Below are positions 1-8,546 of a stretch of DNA of 64,000 bases, piece by piece. Origin of the DNA: Antribacter gilvus. Lineage in GTDB: Bacteria > Actinomycetota > Actinomycetes > Actinomycetales > Cellulomonadaceae. Every line of letters begins with the position of its first letter. Within the stretch, counting starts at the first letter, position 1. The position numbers and the translations under genes were made by a program. The notes below the pieces were generated by a model. That model saw only the letters and a program-made list of their open reading frames with translations. It had not been told where the DNA came from and searched no databases. The stretch is from positions 248,001 through 312,000 of the forward strand of contig NZ_QXTH01000004.1 of the NCBI RefSeq assembly GCF_003946865.1. Direction: 5' to 3'.

Positions 1-580
1 GCTCCTTGGCCGCCGCCGCGACCGGCACACCGAGCATCTTCGCGAACGCGCTCGCGCTCTTGGCATTACCGAGATCCGGGCTCACCACGGTGGTCTTCGA
101 CAGGTCGCTCGGAGCGAAGTAGTTCGCGATCTCGCGGAGCGCGTTGAGCTGGTCCGTCGGGACGCGGAAGAACGCGTGCACCTGCGGCGCGTGCAGGGTC
201 ATGGTGAGCACGCGGTTCACACCCGCCGTCTCGAGCAGGTCGGCGACCAGGCGCCCGCCCACGGAGATGCGCGCGGCGTCCTTCTTGTCGGACCTCGCGT
301 AGGCGAAGTGCGGCATGACAGCCGTGATCCGAGCGGCCGACGCGCCCTTGGCCGCGTCGATCATCAGCAGGAGCTCCATGAGGTTCTCCTGCGTAGGCGT
401 CACGATGGGCTGCACCAGATAGACGTCCCGCTCCCGGCAGTTCTCCAGGAGCTGGACCTGGAGACAGTCGTTCGCGAAGCGTTGGATCTTGATGGGGCTC
501 AGGGGCACGCCGAGATCCGCACACATCTCCTGTGCGAATCGCTGACCGCCGGTTCCAGCAAAGACGCGGACCTCCGCCAT
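1..580 (-). CDS. prs: Ribose-phosphate pyrophosphokinase, N-terminal part (runs off window)
   Basis: Makes PRPP from ribose 5-phosphate and ATP for nucleotide, His and Trp synthesis in the cytoplasm. About 193 N-terminal residues are visible, starting MAEVRVFAGTGGQRFAQEMC at an ATG read leftward from 580; the rest lies beyond position 1. Family signatures visible are PTQENLMELLLMIDA (classically CAPTNDNLMELLIMIDA), RITAVMPHFAYARSDKK, and LHAPQVHAFF (usually LHSPQIQGFF). The deviations from the usual sequence suggest a second, divergent Prs paralogue rather than the housekeeping copy; that is inference. The catalytic flexible loop and the PRPP-binding motif are not in the window. It lies downstream of the large secreted-protein gene on the same strand, separated by two strong hairpins, so it is probably transcribed separately. 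Confidence 0.85.
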   Translation of the reverse strand, partial: MAEVRVFAGTGGQRFAQEMCADLGVPLSPIKIQRFANDCLQVQLLENCRERDVYLVQPIVTPTQENLMELLLMIDAAKGASAARITAVMPHFAYARSDKKDAARISVGGRLVADLLETAGVNRVLTMTLHAPQVHAFFRVPTDQLNALREIANYFAPSDLSKTTVVSPDLGNAKSASAFAKMLGVPVAAAAKE

Positions 581-636
581 GCCCGGATTCTACGGGTCCT
601 AGCGGCGGCGCGCCCGGCCAGGACGCGCGGCGGGCT

Positions 637-677
637 GCCGAGATAGTCACTCCGTCGGACGGAGCAACTATCTCGGC
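637..677. repeat. Inverted repeat 1 of a tandem hairpin pair
   Basis: A 20-base arm starting GCCGAGATAGTCAC is followed by its near-exact complement ending GACGGAG..ACTATCTCGGC, with two mismatched bases and a one-base centre. It sits between the stop of the giant secreted-protein gene and the prs start. It may terminate transcription, but there is no T tract. The second copy follows 11 bases later with the same outer 12 bases and a different core. Confidence 0.75.
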
Positions 678-688
678 GAGAAGACCTC

Positions 689-729
689 GCCGAGATAGTC
701 ACCTCGTCGGACGAGGTGACTATCTCGGC
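689..729. repeat. Inverted repeat 2 of a tandem hairpin pair
   Basis: A perfect 20-bp palindromic stem around a single G, with outer sequence GCCGAGATAGTCACCTCGTC. It shares its first 15 bases with the copy at 637-677 but has compensating changes in the core (CTCCGTC versus CTCGTC), as expected when stem pairing rather than sequence is conserved. It ends 8 bases before the stop codon of the giant gene, so it would act as a terminator or mRNA 3' stabiliser for it. Confidence 0.8.
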
Positions 730-737
730 GGAGGGGG

Positions 738-3700
738 TCAGCCGCAGATCGTCGCGACCACCTCGCCCCGGCCCGGGTGCCCCGGCGAGTCGCCGTAGGC
801 ACCGTCAGTCCGGACGATCACGATCTTCTCCACCACGCCCGAGTAGGTGTTGCTGTCGTGCGCCAGCGGTGACGTGACCACCACGGCCATGTACTCGGGG
901 ACCTCGGCCGGCGGCTCCGTGCTGTTGCCCGGGCCCGACGTCCAGGTCTCACCGCACGTCGGCGCCGCGGCCGTGGGCGACGTCGACACGTAGCCCTTGA
1001 ACCCGTTCACTGTCGCGCGGTTGTAGCCGGCCCACTGGGCCCACTGCGAGCCCCAGTAGTAGACCGTGTCGCCCACGCCGTGCGGTGCGGCGGCGCCCAC
1101 GGTGAACAGGCCGCCCACCGGGTACGACCACTCCTCGCAGGCGTCGCCGTCGCCGTCGCCGTCGTGGTCGCCCTGACCAGGGTTGCCGACGGCGGGGCAG
1201 TTGTCCTCGCCGTCGTCCACGCCGTCGCCGTCGGTGTCCGGGTCCACGTACGTGGCGACCACCGTGCAGCCCGCAACCTGAGCGAGCGTGAGCGCCACCG
1301 CGCCCGACGTCGCGCAGTCGCCGCCGATCGTCAGCACGTAGTCGACCGGGGCGGTCGCCGCCACCGCGTGCGACCCCGCTGTGGTGGTGACCGCCTCGCC
1401 CGCCGGCACCGCGGCGCCGTCGAGCGTGAGCAGGACGTCTGCGGCCGTGGCCGTGCCGCCCTCGGCGTTGTCCACCGTGACCTGGACGGTCAGGGTGGGC
1501 GCGACGTCGTCGTACGTGATCAGGCAGGTGACCTGGTCGCCCCAGGTCAGCGTGACCTCGCCCGACGGCGCGCACGCGCCGCCCACCGTGGCCGTGTAGC
1601 CCGCCGGGCCCGTGGACCCGACGCCGTACGTGCCGGGAGTCAGCACGAACGTGGTGCCCGTCGTCGTGCCCGATCCTCCGGCGACCACGCCGCCCGCGTC
1701 ACTGACGCGGACCGCCACGTCATCGGCAGAGGCCGACCCGCCGGCGTCGTTCACCACCTCGGTCACCACGACGAGCCGCGGCGGCGCCACGACCGTGTCG
1801 GTGTCCGAGTCGGTGTTGTTGGCGGGGGTGAGGTCGGCGCCGTGCGTGCCGTCGTCGGCCGAGGTGGCCGTGACGGTGAGCTCGGAGCCGTGCCCGGCAT
1901 CGACCCTGACCCTGACCGTGCGGGTCAGCGACCCACCCGCCACAAGGTCCGACGTCGGCCACGTGACCCGAGCGCCGTCGAGCACGCCGCCGTCCGAGGC
2001 GGAGACGAACGTCGCCCCGGCCGGGAGGTCGGCGGTCACGACGACGCCGGTGGCGTCCGCCTCGCCCGAATTGTCTGTGGTCACGGTGTACGTGGTCTCG
2101 GTGCCGGCGCCCACCTCGGTCACACCGTCGTCGACGGTCGTGACCAGGTCGGGGCGCTGGGTGATCTGCGCGACGCAGCCCTCCAGCAGCGCCTGCAGCA
2201 CCGGTCCGGGGTTGGCGCCGAAGGTCCGGATGTCGAACCACTGGCCGCCGCTGCCCGTCGCCAGGTCCTGATAGCCCTGGGACGCGCTGCCCGGCGTGAT
2301 GATCGAGTACAGCACCGCGCCGCGGGCGGCGAGCGCCGCCGCGACGTGCGCCTGGGTCACCCCGTTCGCCGACTGCACCGGCTCGTCGGCCACGAGGACG
2401 ACGCAGGTGCCGGCGCCGGGACGCAGGCCCGTGTTGTCGGCGAGCGCCTCGACGATCGCGTTGAGTCCGGGCTCGGTCCCGCCTGTCAGCGTGAGCTCGG
2501 ACGCGGCCGCACTCACGTCCGCCAGGTTGTCGGTGACGGGCATGTGCAGGTGCGGCATCCAGCCCGGGTCGCCGGGCAGGTCGTGGTTGCTACCCGCGCC
2601 GAACCCGATGAGCCCGATCTGGTGGTCGATGCTCGCGGCAAGCTGGGCGGACATCGAGTTGATGTTGTTCCGCACGGCCGTCTGGTACGAGCCCATGGAG
2701 CCGGACTCGTCGACGAGGAACATCACGTCGCCCGGCGGGCGCAGCAGCGTGGTCACCTGGTCGGTGTCCGTCGCCGCGGCGCGGAGGCGGTCACCGGCGT
2801 GCGTGGCGGTCAGCGTCCCGGTCGCTGCCGCGAGCGGCAGGGTCGCGGAGACGGTGCCGAGCGCGTCGGTCGTCAGGGTGACGGCGTGCCCGTCGAGGTC
2901 CAGGGTCACGGGGACGCCGGGCAGGAGCGCCCAGGCCTCGCGGTCCCAGACCTTGGCCTGCACGTCGACGTCGCCGCCGCCGGCCGTGCCGGGGATCGCG
3001 TACACGGACAGGTAGGTGCGGCTCTTGCGCACCGTGACGGTCGCCGTGTCGCCGGCGCTGGCACCGTCCTTGTCGGTGACGGTGATCCGGGCCGTGTACG
3101 TGCCGTCGACCGTGTAGGTGTGCGGCACGCGCGCCCGCGAGCTGGTGCAGGCGGTCACGTCGACGACGGTGCCGTCGCCGAAGTCCCACTGGCACACGAG
3201 CGATGCCCTGTCTGCGGTGCCGGGGTCGTTCACGGTGACGCCCGGGCTCCACGTCCCGTCGACGAGGAGCTGAGCGTCGGGGCCCGCACTGACCGTGGGG
3301 GCGCCGTTGGTGACGGTCACCTGGCGGGTGGCGGTCGCCGTCTGACCGAGCGAGTCCACCAGGGTGAGGCGAACCTCGTAGGTGCCCTGGTCGGGGTACG
3401 CGTGGCTCTGCGCCGTGGCGCCGCTGGTCGACGACGTCCCGTCGCCCCAGTTGATCGTGCGGGACACGATCGCCCGGTCAGGCGTCGAGGTGGTGTCGGA
3501 GAACGTGCCGTTGCTGCCCTCGCCGAGCGTGGCCGGCGCGGCGAACGCGGGGCTCACCGGGCCGACGACCTTCTGGGTGAGGGTCGTCGTGGCGGTGCGG
3601 CCCACCGCGTCCGTCACGGTCAGCGTGACCGGGTAGGTGCCCGGCCCGGCGTAGGTGTGGGTCGGCGACGCCTCCGTGGACGTGCCACCGTCGCCGAAGT

Positions 3701-6700
3701 CCCAGGCGTACGACACGAGGTCGGCGTCCGGGTCCTGCGAGCGGTCCTGGAAGGTGACGGTGGCGCCACCCACCTGGCCGGTGATGAGCTTCAGCTCCTC
3801 CGTGCCGATGTACGAGGCGGAGCCGCGGTTGTTGTGCGCGGTGTACCGGGCGAACTTCGCCGGCACGGGCTGCGCCAGCGGGAACGACTGGAGGTTCGCG
3901 TTGTTCGCCAGCTCGGCCGACAGCACGGTGGTGAAGTCGCCGTCGGCGCTGCCCGCGGTGGAGACGCCGATGGAGAAGTCCTTCGGCTTCTGCGTGGACC
4001 CGTAGCCGCGCAGCCGCACCTCGGTGACGAGGTACGTGTCGGCGAGGCCGAGCGTCGCGCTCTGCGCGGTGACCATGCCGTTGCCGGTCAGCCACGGCGT
4101 GGAGCCCGCCGGGTAGTCGACGTCGACCATCTCGCGCGCCGGGTACGTTGCCGAGTTCTGGCTGGTCGACGAGAGCACCGTCGAGCCGTGGTTGACCAGC
4201 GCCACGTCGGTGCCGCCGCCGGCCGGCCGCGGCACGAACGCCGCGACCGGCGGGCCCGACACGTCGAGCGTCGCGGTGGTGACCGCCGAGACGGCGCCGA
4301 GGGCGTCGGTCACGCGGAGCGCCACGACGGCGTCCGCGCCGAAGACGCGCTGCGGGTGCTGCTCCGTGCTGTCCACCGTGAACGAGCCGTCGTAGGCGAA
4401 GTCCCACTCCCACGCGGTGACGCCGTCGGCGTCCGTGGAGGCGTCGGTGAACGTGACGGCGTTGCCGATCTCGGGTGCCGCCGGGTCGTGCGTGAACGCC
4501 GCGACGGGGCGGTCCGTGACCGTGACGTCCTCCGTCAGGACGGAGTGCTCGCCGTCGTCGTCCGTCACCGTCAGCGTGACCGGGTAGGTGCCGGCCGCCT
4601 GCCAGGTGAACGTGACGGACGCGCTCGTGGCGTCGGCGGAGCCGTCACCGTCGAGGTCCCACGCCCGTGCCGTGACGGACCCGTCAGGGTCGGTCGACGT
4701 GTCCGTCAACGTGACGGGCTCCCCCACGATGCCCGGGTCGGGGTCGCTCGTGAAGGACGCGTCCGGCGGTCCGGAGTCGCGGGTGGCGGGGTCGCAGTCG
4801 TCGTCGGCGCCGTTGCCCGGCACCTCGGTGGCGTGCGGGTGCACGGTGGAGGCGGTGTCGTCGCAGTCTGCGACGGTGCGCCACCCGTCACCGTCGGCGT
4901 CCGGCGTCACGACCGAGACGAGCCACACCGCGCTGCGGGAGGTCGTGCCGTCGGTGGCCGTCGCCCGGAGCTCGTGCACCAGGCCGCCGGCGGCCGACGC
5001 CGTGAACGTGTACGTCGGACCGGTCCCCGCCGGGGCACCGTCGAGCGTCCAGCTGACGGTGACGGGGTCGCCGTCGGCGTCGGACGCGGTCGCCGTGAAG
5101 GTCCGGGTGGCCCCGGCGACCACCTCGGCAGGCTCTGTGGTGACGGGGTCGGCGGTCAGGTCCGGGCCCGAGCCGGGCGCGGTGACGACCACGGTCGCGT
5201 AGTCGACGCCGGCCCGGCCGGCCGCGTCCGTCACCCGCACGCCGACGGTCCGGTGGCCCGCCACGTCGAAGGTGACAGGGGTGCTCGCGCCGGTGGCGTC
5301 GTCGAACACGCCGTCGGCGTCAAGGTCCCAGGTGGTCTGCACGCAGCCGGTGCACGACGACGTCACGGTCGCCGCGGCGCCGACCGCCGCCGGGTACGGG
5401 CCCGCCGCGTCGACGACGGGGTAGGGCGTGGCACCGGAGACCGCGAGCGCCGTCTCCAGGTCCGCGACGACGGGGTTCATCGCGTTGGCGATGCCGACGA
5501 ACGCCGACGCCATCTGGTTGTTGACGTCCACCTGGTCCGAGAACACGTCGTAGAACGACGCGGCCGGGTGCTCCAGGCTGACCTCGTCGGTGAAGGTCTG
5601 GGTGAGCACCTCGATGGCCTCGGTGCTGAGCCCGGCGTTGCGCAGGGCCTGCTCCTCCGCGGCGGTGAGTCCGTCGGCGGCGACGCGGGCCTGGAAGGCG
5701 CGGAGGTCGGCCGCCGCGGTGTCGAGATCGACGCCGGCGGCGTTCAGGGCGCCCGCGACCTCGTTCACGGCGATGCTCTGGTCGTGGAGGACGGCGTTGA
5801 GCTCGAGGCTGCGCGCCTGGACGTCCCGCGCGTGCATGAGCGCGGCGGCCACGTCGCCGGCCTCGGCGGCGCCCTGGTACTTCTCGAGGGAGCCGAGGAA
5901 GGCGCCGGTCAGCGCCTCGCCCTGGCCGACGGTGTCGGACCAGTCGTCGAGCGCTGCCTGGACCGGGGCGGCGGAACCGCTCCCGAAGCTCGCGACCGGG
6001 CCGGCGGCCATGGGTTCCGTGTAGGCGGGGTCGGGCGGGTCGGCCGCGATGCCCTCGTAGTGGTTGGCCTTGTTGACGATGGACCGGACCACCTCCAGCT
6101 GGAGGCGCAGCGAGTCCTGGATGCTCACCGTGGGGCACCACGGGGTGACGGGACCACCGTTGGGGTCGGACGGCAGCAGCGGGGTGCTGCAGATGTACGT
6201 CAGATAGAACTGCATGAAGCTCTTCATGTCCTTGACCATCGCCGCGCTGACCAGCTCGTAGGTGCTGTAGGCGGTGAAAAGGACGGCGTACGAGAGCGCT
6301 GCGTCGTTCCAGTGCTCGGCCTGCGCCGTGGCGCCGGCCTTCATCTGCTGGATCGCGCCGTTCGGCAGCGGGGGCACGCCGTTCGGGATCTCGACGCGGA
6401 AGGCGTTCGTCAGGATCGTGTCCGAGCCGTCGAAGACGCCGTTCTGGCAGGTGTCCTCGACGAGGTCATAGGTCCCCGCGGGGGTGGTGCCGCCCGGCGC
6501 CGTGACGGCCACCAGCTCGTCGATGATGGCGGAGCCGAGGGACCAGCTCTGGATGGTGTTGGGCTGGCCGGACACGTCCGAGAGCGAGGAGCCGGGGCCC
6601 ACCGAGCCGGTCGGCACGACGTAGACGTCGGAAGCGGTCTCGATGAAGTCGCAGTCGCGGCTGAGCGAGCCGAACGCGATGTAGACGTTCGAGTTGGCGC

Positions 6701-6830
6701 CGTAGAGGTACTGGTCGAGCTGGAACGAGCGGGCGTCGGCCGCTGCTGGGGCGGCGGTGCCCGTCAGCAGGCCCGTGGTGAGCGCGGTGACTACCGCGCC
6801 CGCCACGAGGGCGCGCGGGGAAGAACGCAT
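738..6830 (-). CDS. Giant secreted multidomain protein: PKD repeats, discoidin-like, vWA, DUF11, TSP3
   Basis: About 2030 residues. ATG at 6830 is preferred over an upstream in-frame start because GGAAGGGA lies just before it and a clear signal peptide (MRSSPRALVAGAVV...AAPAAADA) follows. Order by residue: helical N-terminal region (about 35-460); PKD-like domain; a MopE-type calcium-binding motif (DADGDGW...DCDD..DDDCD, about 640-680); two PKD domains; a discoidin/F5-8-like domain (about 870-1020, WLTGNG...RLRGYG); further PKD domains with WDFGDG signatures; a von Willebrand A domain with an intact MIDAS DESGS (about 1365-1555); a DUF11 domain; two carboxypeptidase-regulatory-like repeats; a thrombospondin type-3 stretch (DTDGDGVDDGEDNCP); and a C-terminal domain ending in TICG. 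No sortase motif or membrane anchor is visible, so release or non-covalent wall binding is likely. Role unknown; adhesion or carbohydrate/matrix binding is inference. Confidence 0.85.
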   Translation of the reverse strand: MRSSPRALVAGAVVTALTTGLLTGTAAPAAADARSFQLDQYLYGANSNVYIAFGSLSRDCDFIETASDVYVVPTGSVGPGSSLSDVSGQPNTIQSWSLGSAIIDELVAVTAPGGTTPAGTYDLVEDTCQNGVFDGSDTILTNAFRVEIPNGVPPLPNGAIQQMKAGATAQAEHWNDAALSYAVLFTAYSTYELVSAAMVKDMKSFMQFYLTYICSTPLLPSDPNGGPVTPWCPTVSIQDSLRLQLEVVRSIVNKANHYEGIAADPPDPAYTEPMAAGPVASFGSGSAAPVQAALDDWSDTVGQGEALTGAFLGSLEKYQGAAEAGDVAAALMHARDVQARSLELNAVLHDQSIAVNEVAGALNAAGVDLDTAAADLRAFQARVAADGLTAAEEQALRNAGLSTEAIEVLTQTFTDEVSLEHPAASFYDVFSDQVDVNNQMASAFVGIANAMNPVVADLETALAVSGATPYPVVDAAGPYPAAVGAAATVTSSCTGCVQTTWDLDADGVFDDATGASTPVTFDVAGHRTVGVRVTDAAGRAGVDYATVVVTAPGSGPDLTADPVTTEPAEVVAGATRTFTATASDADGDPVTVSWTLDGAPAGTGPTYTFTASAAGGLVHELRATATDGTTSRSAVWLVSVVTPDADGDGWRTVADCDDTASTVHPHATEVPGNGADDDCDPATRDSGPPDASFTSDPDPGIVGEPVTLTDTSTDPDGSVTARAWDLDGDGSADATSASVTFTWQAAGTYPVTLTVTDDDGEHSVLTEDVTVTDRPVAAFTHDPAAPEIGNAVTFTDASTDADGVTAWEWDFAYDGSFTVDSTEQHPQRVFGADAVVALRVTDALGAVSAVTTATLDVSGPPVAAFVPRPAGGGTDVALVNHGSTVLSSTSQNSATYPAREMVDVDYPAGSTPWLTGNGMVTAQSATLGLADTYLVTEVRLRGYGSTQKPKDFSIGVSTAGSADGDFTTVLSAELANNANLQSFPLAQPVPAKFARYTAHNNRGSASYIGTEELKLITGQVGGATVTFQDRSQDPDADLVSYAWDFGDGGTSTEASPTHTYAGPGTYPVTLTVTDAVGRTATTTLTQKVVGPVSPAFAAPATLGEGSNGTFSDTTSTPDRAIVSRTINWGDGTSSTSGATAQSHAYPDQGTYEVRLTLVDSLGQTATATRQVTVTNGAPTVSAGPDAQLLVDGTWSPGVTVNDPGTADRASLVCQWDFGDGTVVDVTACTSSRARVPHTYTVDGTYTARITVTDKDGASAGDTATVTVRKSRTYLSVYAIPGTAGGGDVDVQAKVWDREAWALLPGVPVTLDLDGHAVTLTTDALGTVSATLPLAAATGTLTATHAGDRLRAAATDTDQVTTLLRPPGDVMFLVDESGSMGSYQTAVRNNINSMSAQLAASIDHQIGLIGFGAGSNHDLPGDPGWMPHLHMPVTDNLADVSAAASELTLTGGTEPGLNAIVEALADNTGLRPGAGTCVVLVADEPVQSANGVTQAHVAAALAARGAVLYSIITPGSASQGYQDLATGSGGQWFDIRTFGANPGPVLQALLEGCVAQITQRPDLVTTVDDGVTEVGAGTETTYTVTTDNSGEADATGVVVTADLPAGATFVSASDGGVLDGARVTWPTSDLVAGGSLTRTVRVRVDAGHGSELTVTATSADDGTHGADLTPANNTDSDTDTVVAPPRLVVVTEVVNDAGGSASADDVAVRVSDAGGVVAGGSGTTTGTTFVLTPGTYGVGSTGPAGYTATVGGACAPSGEVTLTWGDQVTCLITYDDVAPTLTVQVTVDNAEGGTATAADVLLTLDGAAVPAGEAVTTTAGSHAVAATAPVDYVLTIGGDCATSGAVALTLAQVAGCTVVATYVDPDTDGDGVDDGEDNCPAVGNPGQGDHDGDGDGDACEEWSYPVGGLFTVGAAAPHGVGDTVYYWGSQWAQWAGYNRATVNGFKGYVSTSPTAAAPTCGETWTSGPGNSTEPPAEVPEYMAVVVTSPLAHDSNTYSGVVEKIVIVRTDGAYGDSPGHPGRGEVVATICG

Positions 6831-7020
6831 GGTCGGTGATCCCTTCCGGACCCGCCCCATGGCGGGTCCTGGGCGATCGTGCAGTGACGCGAGATCGGGG
6901 GTACAGGATGAACCGCTCGGTATATGGGTGATTTGTGACCGGGGCATCGACTCTGGTCACGATCCGGGCACATCGGTTCCCCAGCGCGAGACGTCAGCGC
7001 TGAGCCGCCATGATGTCTCG

Positions 7021-8448
7021 GTGACTTCCCTCCACGACTGGCAGATCTGGGAGCCCTTGGTCGACGCGCTGCGCGCGTCCGCTCCCCCGGGCACCCGCAG
7101 GAGCGTGTTCGAGGGGGCGGTCTCGCCGCAGGCGTGGGGAGGCGGCTTCAGCGACGACGGCGACCACGACCGTCGTCGTGCCCTCGAACGGGAGCGCGCC
7201 CGCGAGGCCGCCGCCGCGGCCCGCGCGGGGCGCCCGGTGCCCGGTCCTCGCGCCGGGCTCGATGCGGCGTTCGAGACGGTCCGGGCGGCCGTGCCGCCCG
7301 AGGGCATCTCCGTGGTGGTGCACGCCTGCGCCGACCGCGACGAGGACCTGGTCCGCCTGCTCACGCTGCCGCCGTACGTGCGGCGAGGGCTGTCGGGCGC
7401 CGTGGAGGAGGTCGTCCTCGTGGAGGGTGCCCTCCCGGCGCCGCACACCGCGACCATCTCCGCGGCCCCGGGGACCACAGTGGCACCCTCGGCCGACCCG
7501 GCGGGCGTGGAGCGGGTCGTGCGCGAACGCCTTCCCGACGCCTCGGGGGCCGACGACGACCAGCTCGCCGCGGCGGAGGCGCTGCTGGGGGTGGCCCTGC
7601 CGGAGGAGGTGCGCGCCCTGTACCGCGCGGCGGCGGAGGGTGACCTCGTGCTGGGGGACGAGGGCGGGTTCTACGGCTTCGGGCTCATCCCCCTGGCCGA
7701 CTGCGAGACGAGAGCGGCGTACCTGCCCGACCGCCGGTTCATGGGCTGGACGCTCGACGCCGACGCGCTGCCGCCGGTCGACCCTGACGACCGGGTCCAG
7801 GCGGCGATCGGCTCGCCGCTCTGGCTCCCGGTGGGCCACGACTGGGGCGGCAACGTGTACGCCGTCGACCTGGCGCCGGGCCCGCGCGGCTACGTGGGCC
7901 AGGTCGTGTACCTCGACCACGAGCAGACCGCCGGGGCACGCCTCGTCGCGGACTCCCTGGCGCAGCTCCTCGTCGAGGGAACCACGGCCTCCCCACCGCT
8001 CGCGAGCGAGACCCGGGTGGCACGGCTGAACCCGCGGGACGGGACCGACGTCGCCGCCCGCGTGGACGCCGGTACCGAGGTGATCGTCGTGGGTGCGGTG
8101 GACGCCCCCGTCGACCTCGAGCCGGTGCTCGGCCACCCGCGGGTCCGGGTCCTGGACGCAGCCACCACCGGTTCGCTCGCCGACCGGACGCAGGTGGCGT
8201 CGTTCCCCGCGCTCGAGTTCCTCGCCCTCTCCCCCGCCGACTGGCGCGCGCTGCTGGCGACGGGCGCTGTGCCGGACACGCTCCGCGCGGCGGGGTTCGG
8301 CCTGCACGCCGCCGAGCTCGACGAGTCGGTCGAGGCGGCCAACCTGATCCTCGCGAGGTTCGGCCGCGAGCCGGTCTCCGTGACCGAGCTCCGGCGGCCG
8401 CCCCGGCGCGGCCTGCTGTCCCGTCTCCTGGGGCTCCGGGAGGAGTAG
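7021..8448 (+). CDS. SMI1/KNR4 (SUKH) domain protein
   Basis: About 475 residues from a GTG at 7021 (VTSLHDWQIWEPLVDAL). The open frame extends upstream through the divergent promoter region, so the start is chosen from composition and is uncertain; no strong ribosome binding site is seen. Residues about 173-325 form an SMI1/KNR4 domain: an LPEEVRALYRAAAEGD helix, then YGFGLIPL, WLPVGHDWGGNVYAVDL, and GQVVYLDHE. SUKH domains occur in immunity proteins of contact toxins and in cell-wall-related proteins. The N-terminal part and the C-terminal part (about 335-450) are not recognised. It diverges from the giant secreted-protein gene across a 190-base gap, so a functional link is possible but unproven. 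Confidence 0.75.
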   Translation: MTSLHDWQIWEPLVDALRASAPPGTRRSVFEGAVSPQAWGGGFSDDGDHDRRRALERERAREAAAAARAGRPVPGPRAGLDAAFETVRAAVPPEGISVVVHACADRDEDLVRLLTLPPYVRRGLSGAVEEVVLVEGALPAPHTATISAAPGTTVAPSADPAGVERVVRERLPDASGADDDQLAAAEALLGVALPEEVRALYRAAAEGDLVLGDEGGFYGFGLIPLADCETRAAYLPDRRFMGWTLDADALPPVDPDDRVQAAIGSPLWLPVGHDWGGNVYAVDLAPGPRGYVGQVVYLDHEQTAGARLVADSLAQLLVEGTTASPPLASETRVARLNPRDGTDVAARVDAGTEVIVVGAVDAPVDLEPVLGHPRVRVLDAATTGSLADRTQVASFPALEFLALSPADWRALLATGAVPDTLRAAGFGLHAAELDESVEAANLILARFGREPVSVTELRRPPRRGLLSRLLGLREE

Positions 8449-8492
8449 CCGGCGCGGTGCACCCGGCCCGGGGTTCCTCCGTCGGGCGGCAG

Positions 8493-8546
8493 CCTCAGGC
8501 CTGGCGCGCCTCAGGCCTGGCGCGCCCGCCTCAGGCCTGGCGCGCC
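8493..8546. repeat. Three direct repeats of the cca 3' end
   Basis: The 18-mer CCTCAGGCCTGGCGCGCC occurs at 8493-8510, 8509-8526 and 8529-8546. The last copy contains the cca stop codon and its final codons (ARQA). The two extra copies lie just past the stop, each repeating an in-frame-like ARQA-stop. This looks like tandem duplication of the gene's 3' end. Confidence 0.85.

Noticed and set aside
1080-6839. 1919-residue plus-strand open frame across the giant gene
   Set aside because: Antisense shadow of the PKD/vWA gene; Arg/Val/Gly-rich with no domains.
8493-8546. CRISPR-like direct repeats
   Set aside because: Units overlap by two bases with no spacer; a simple tandem duplication.
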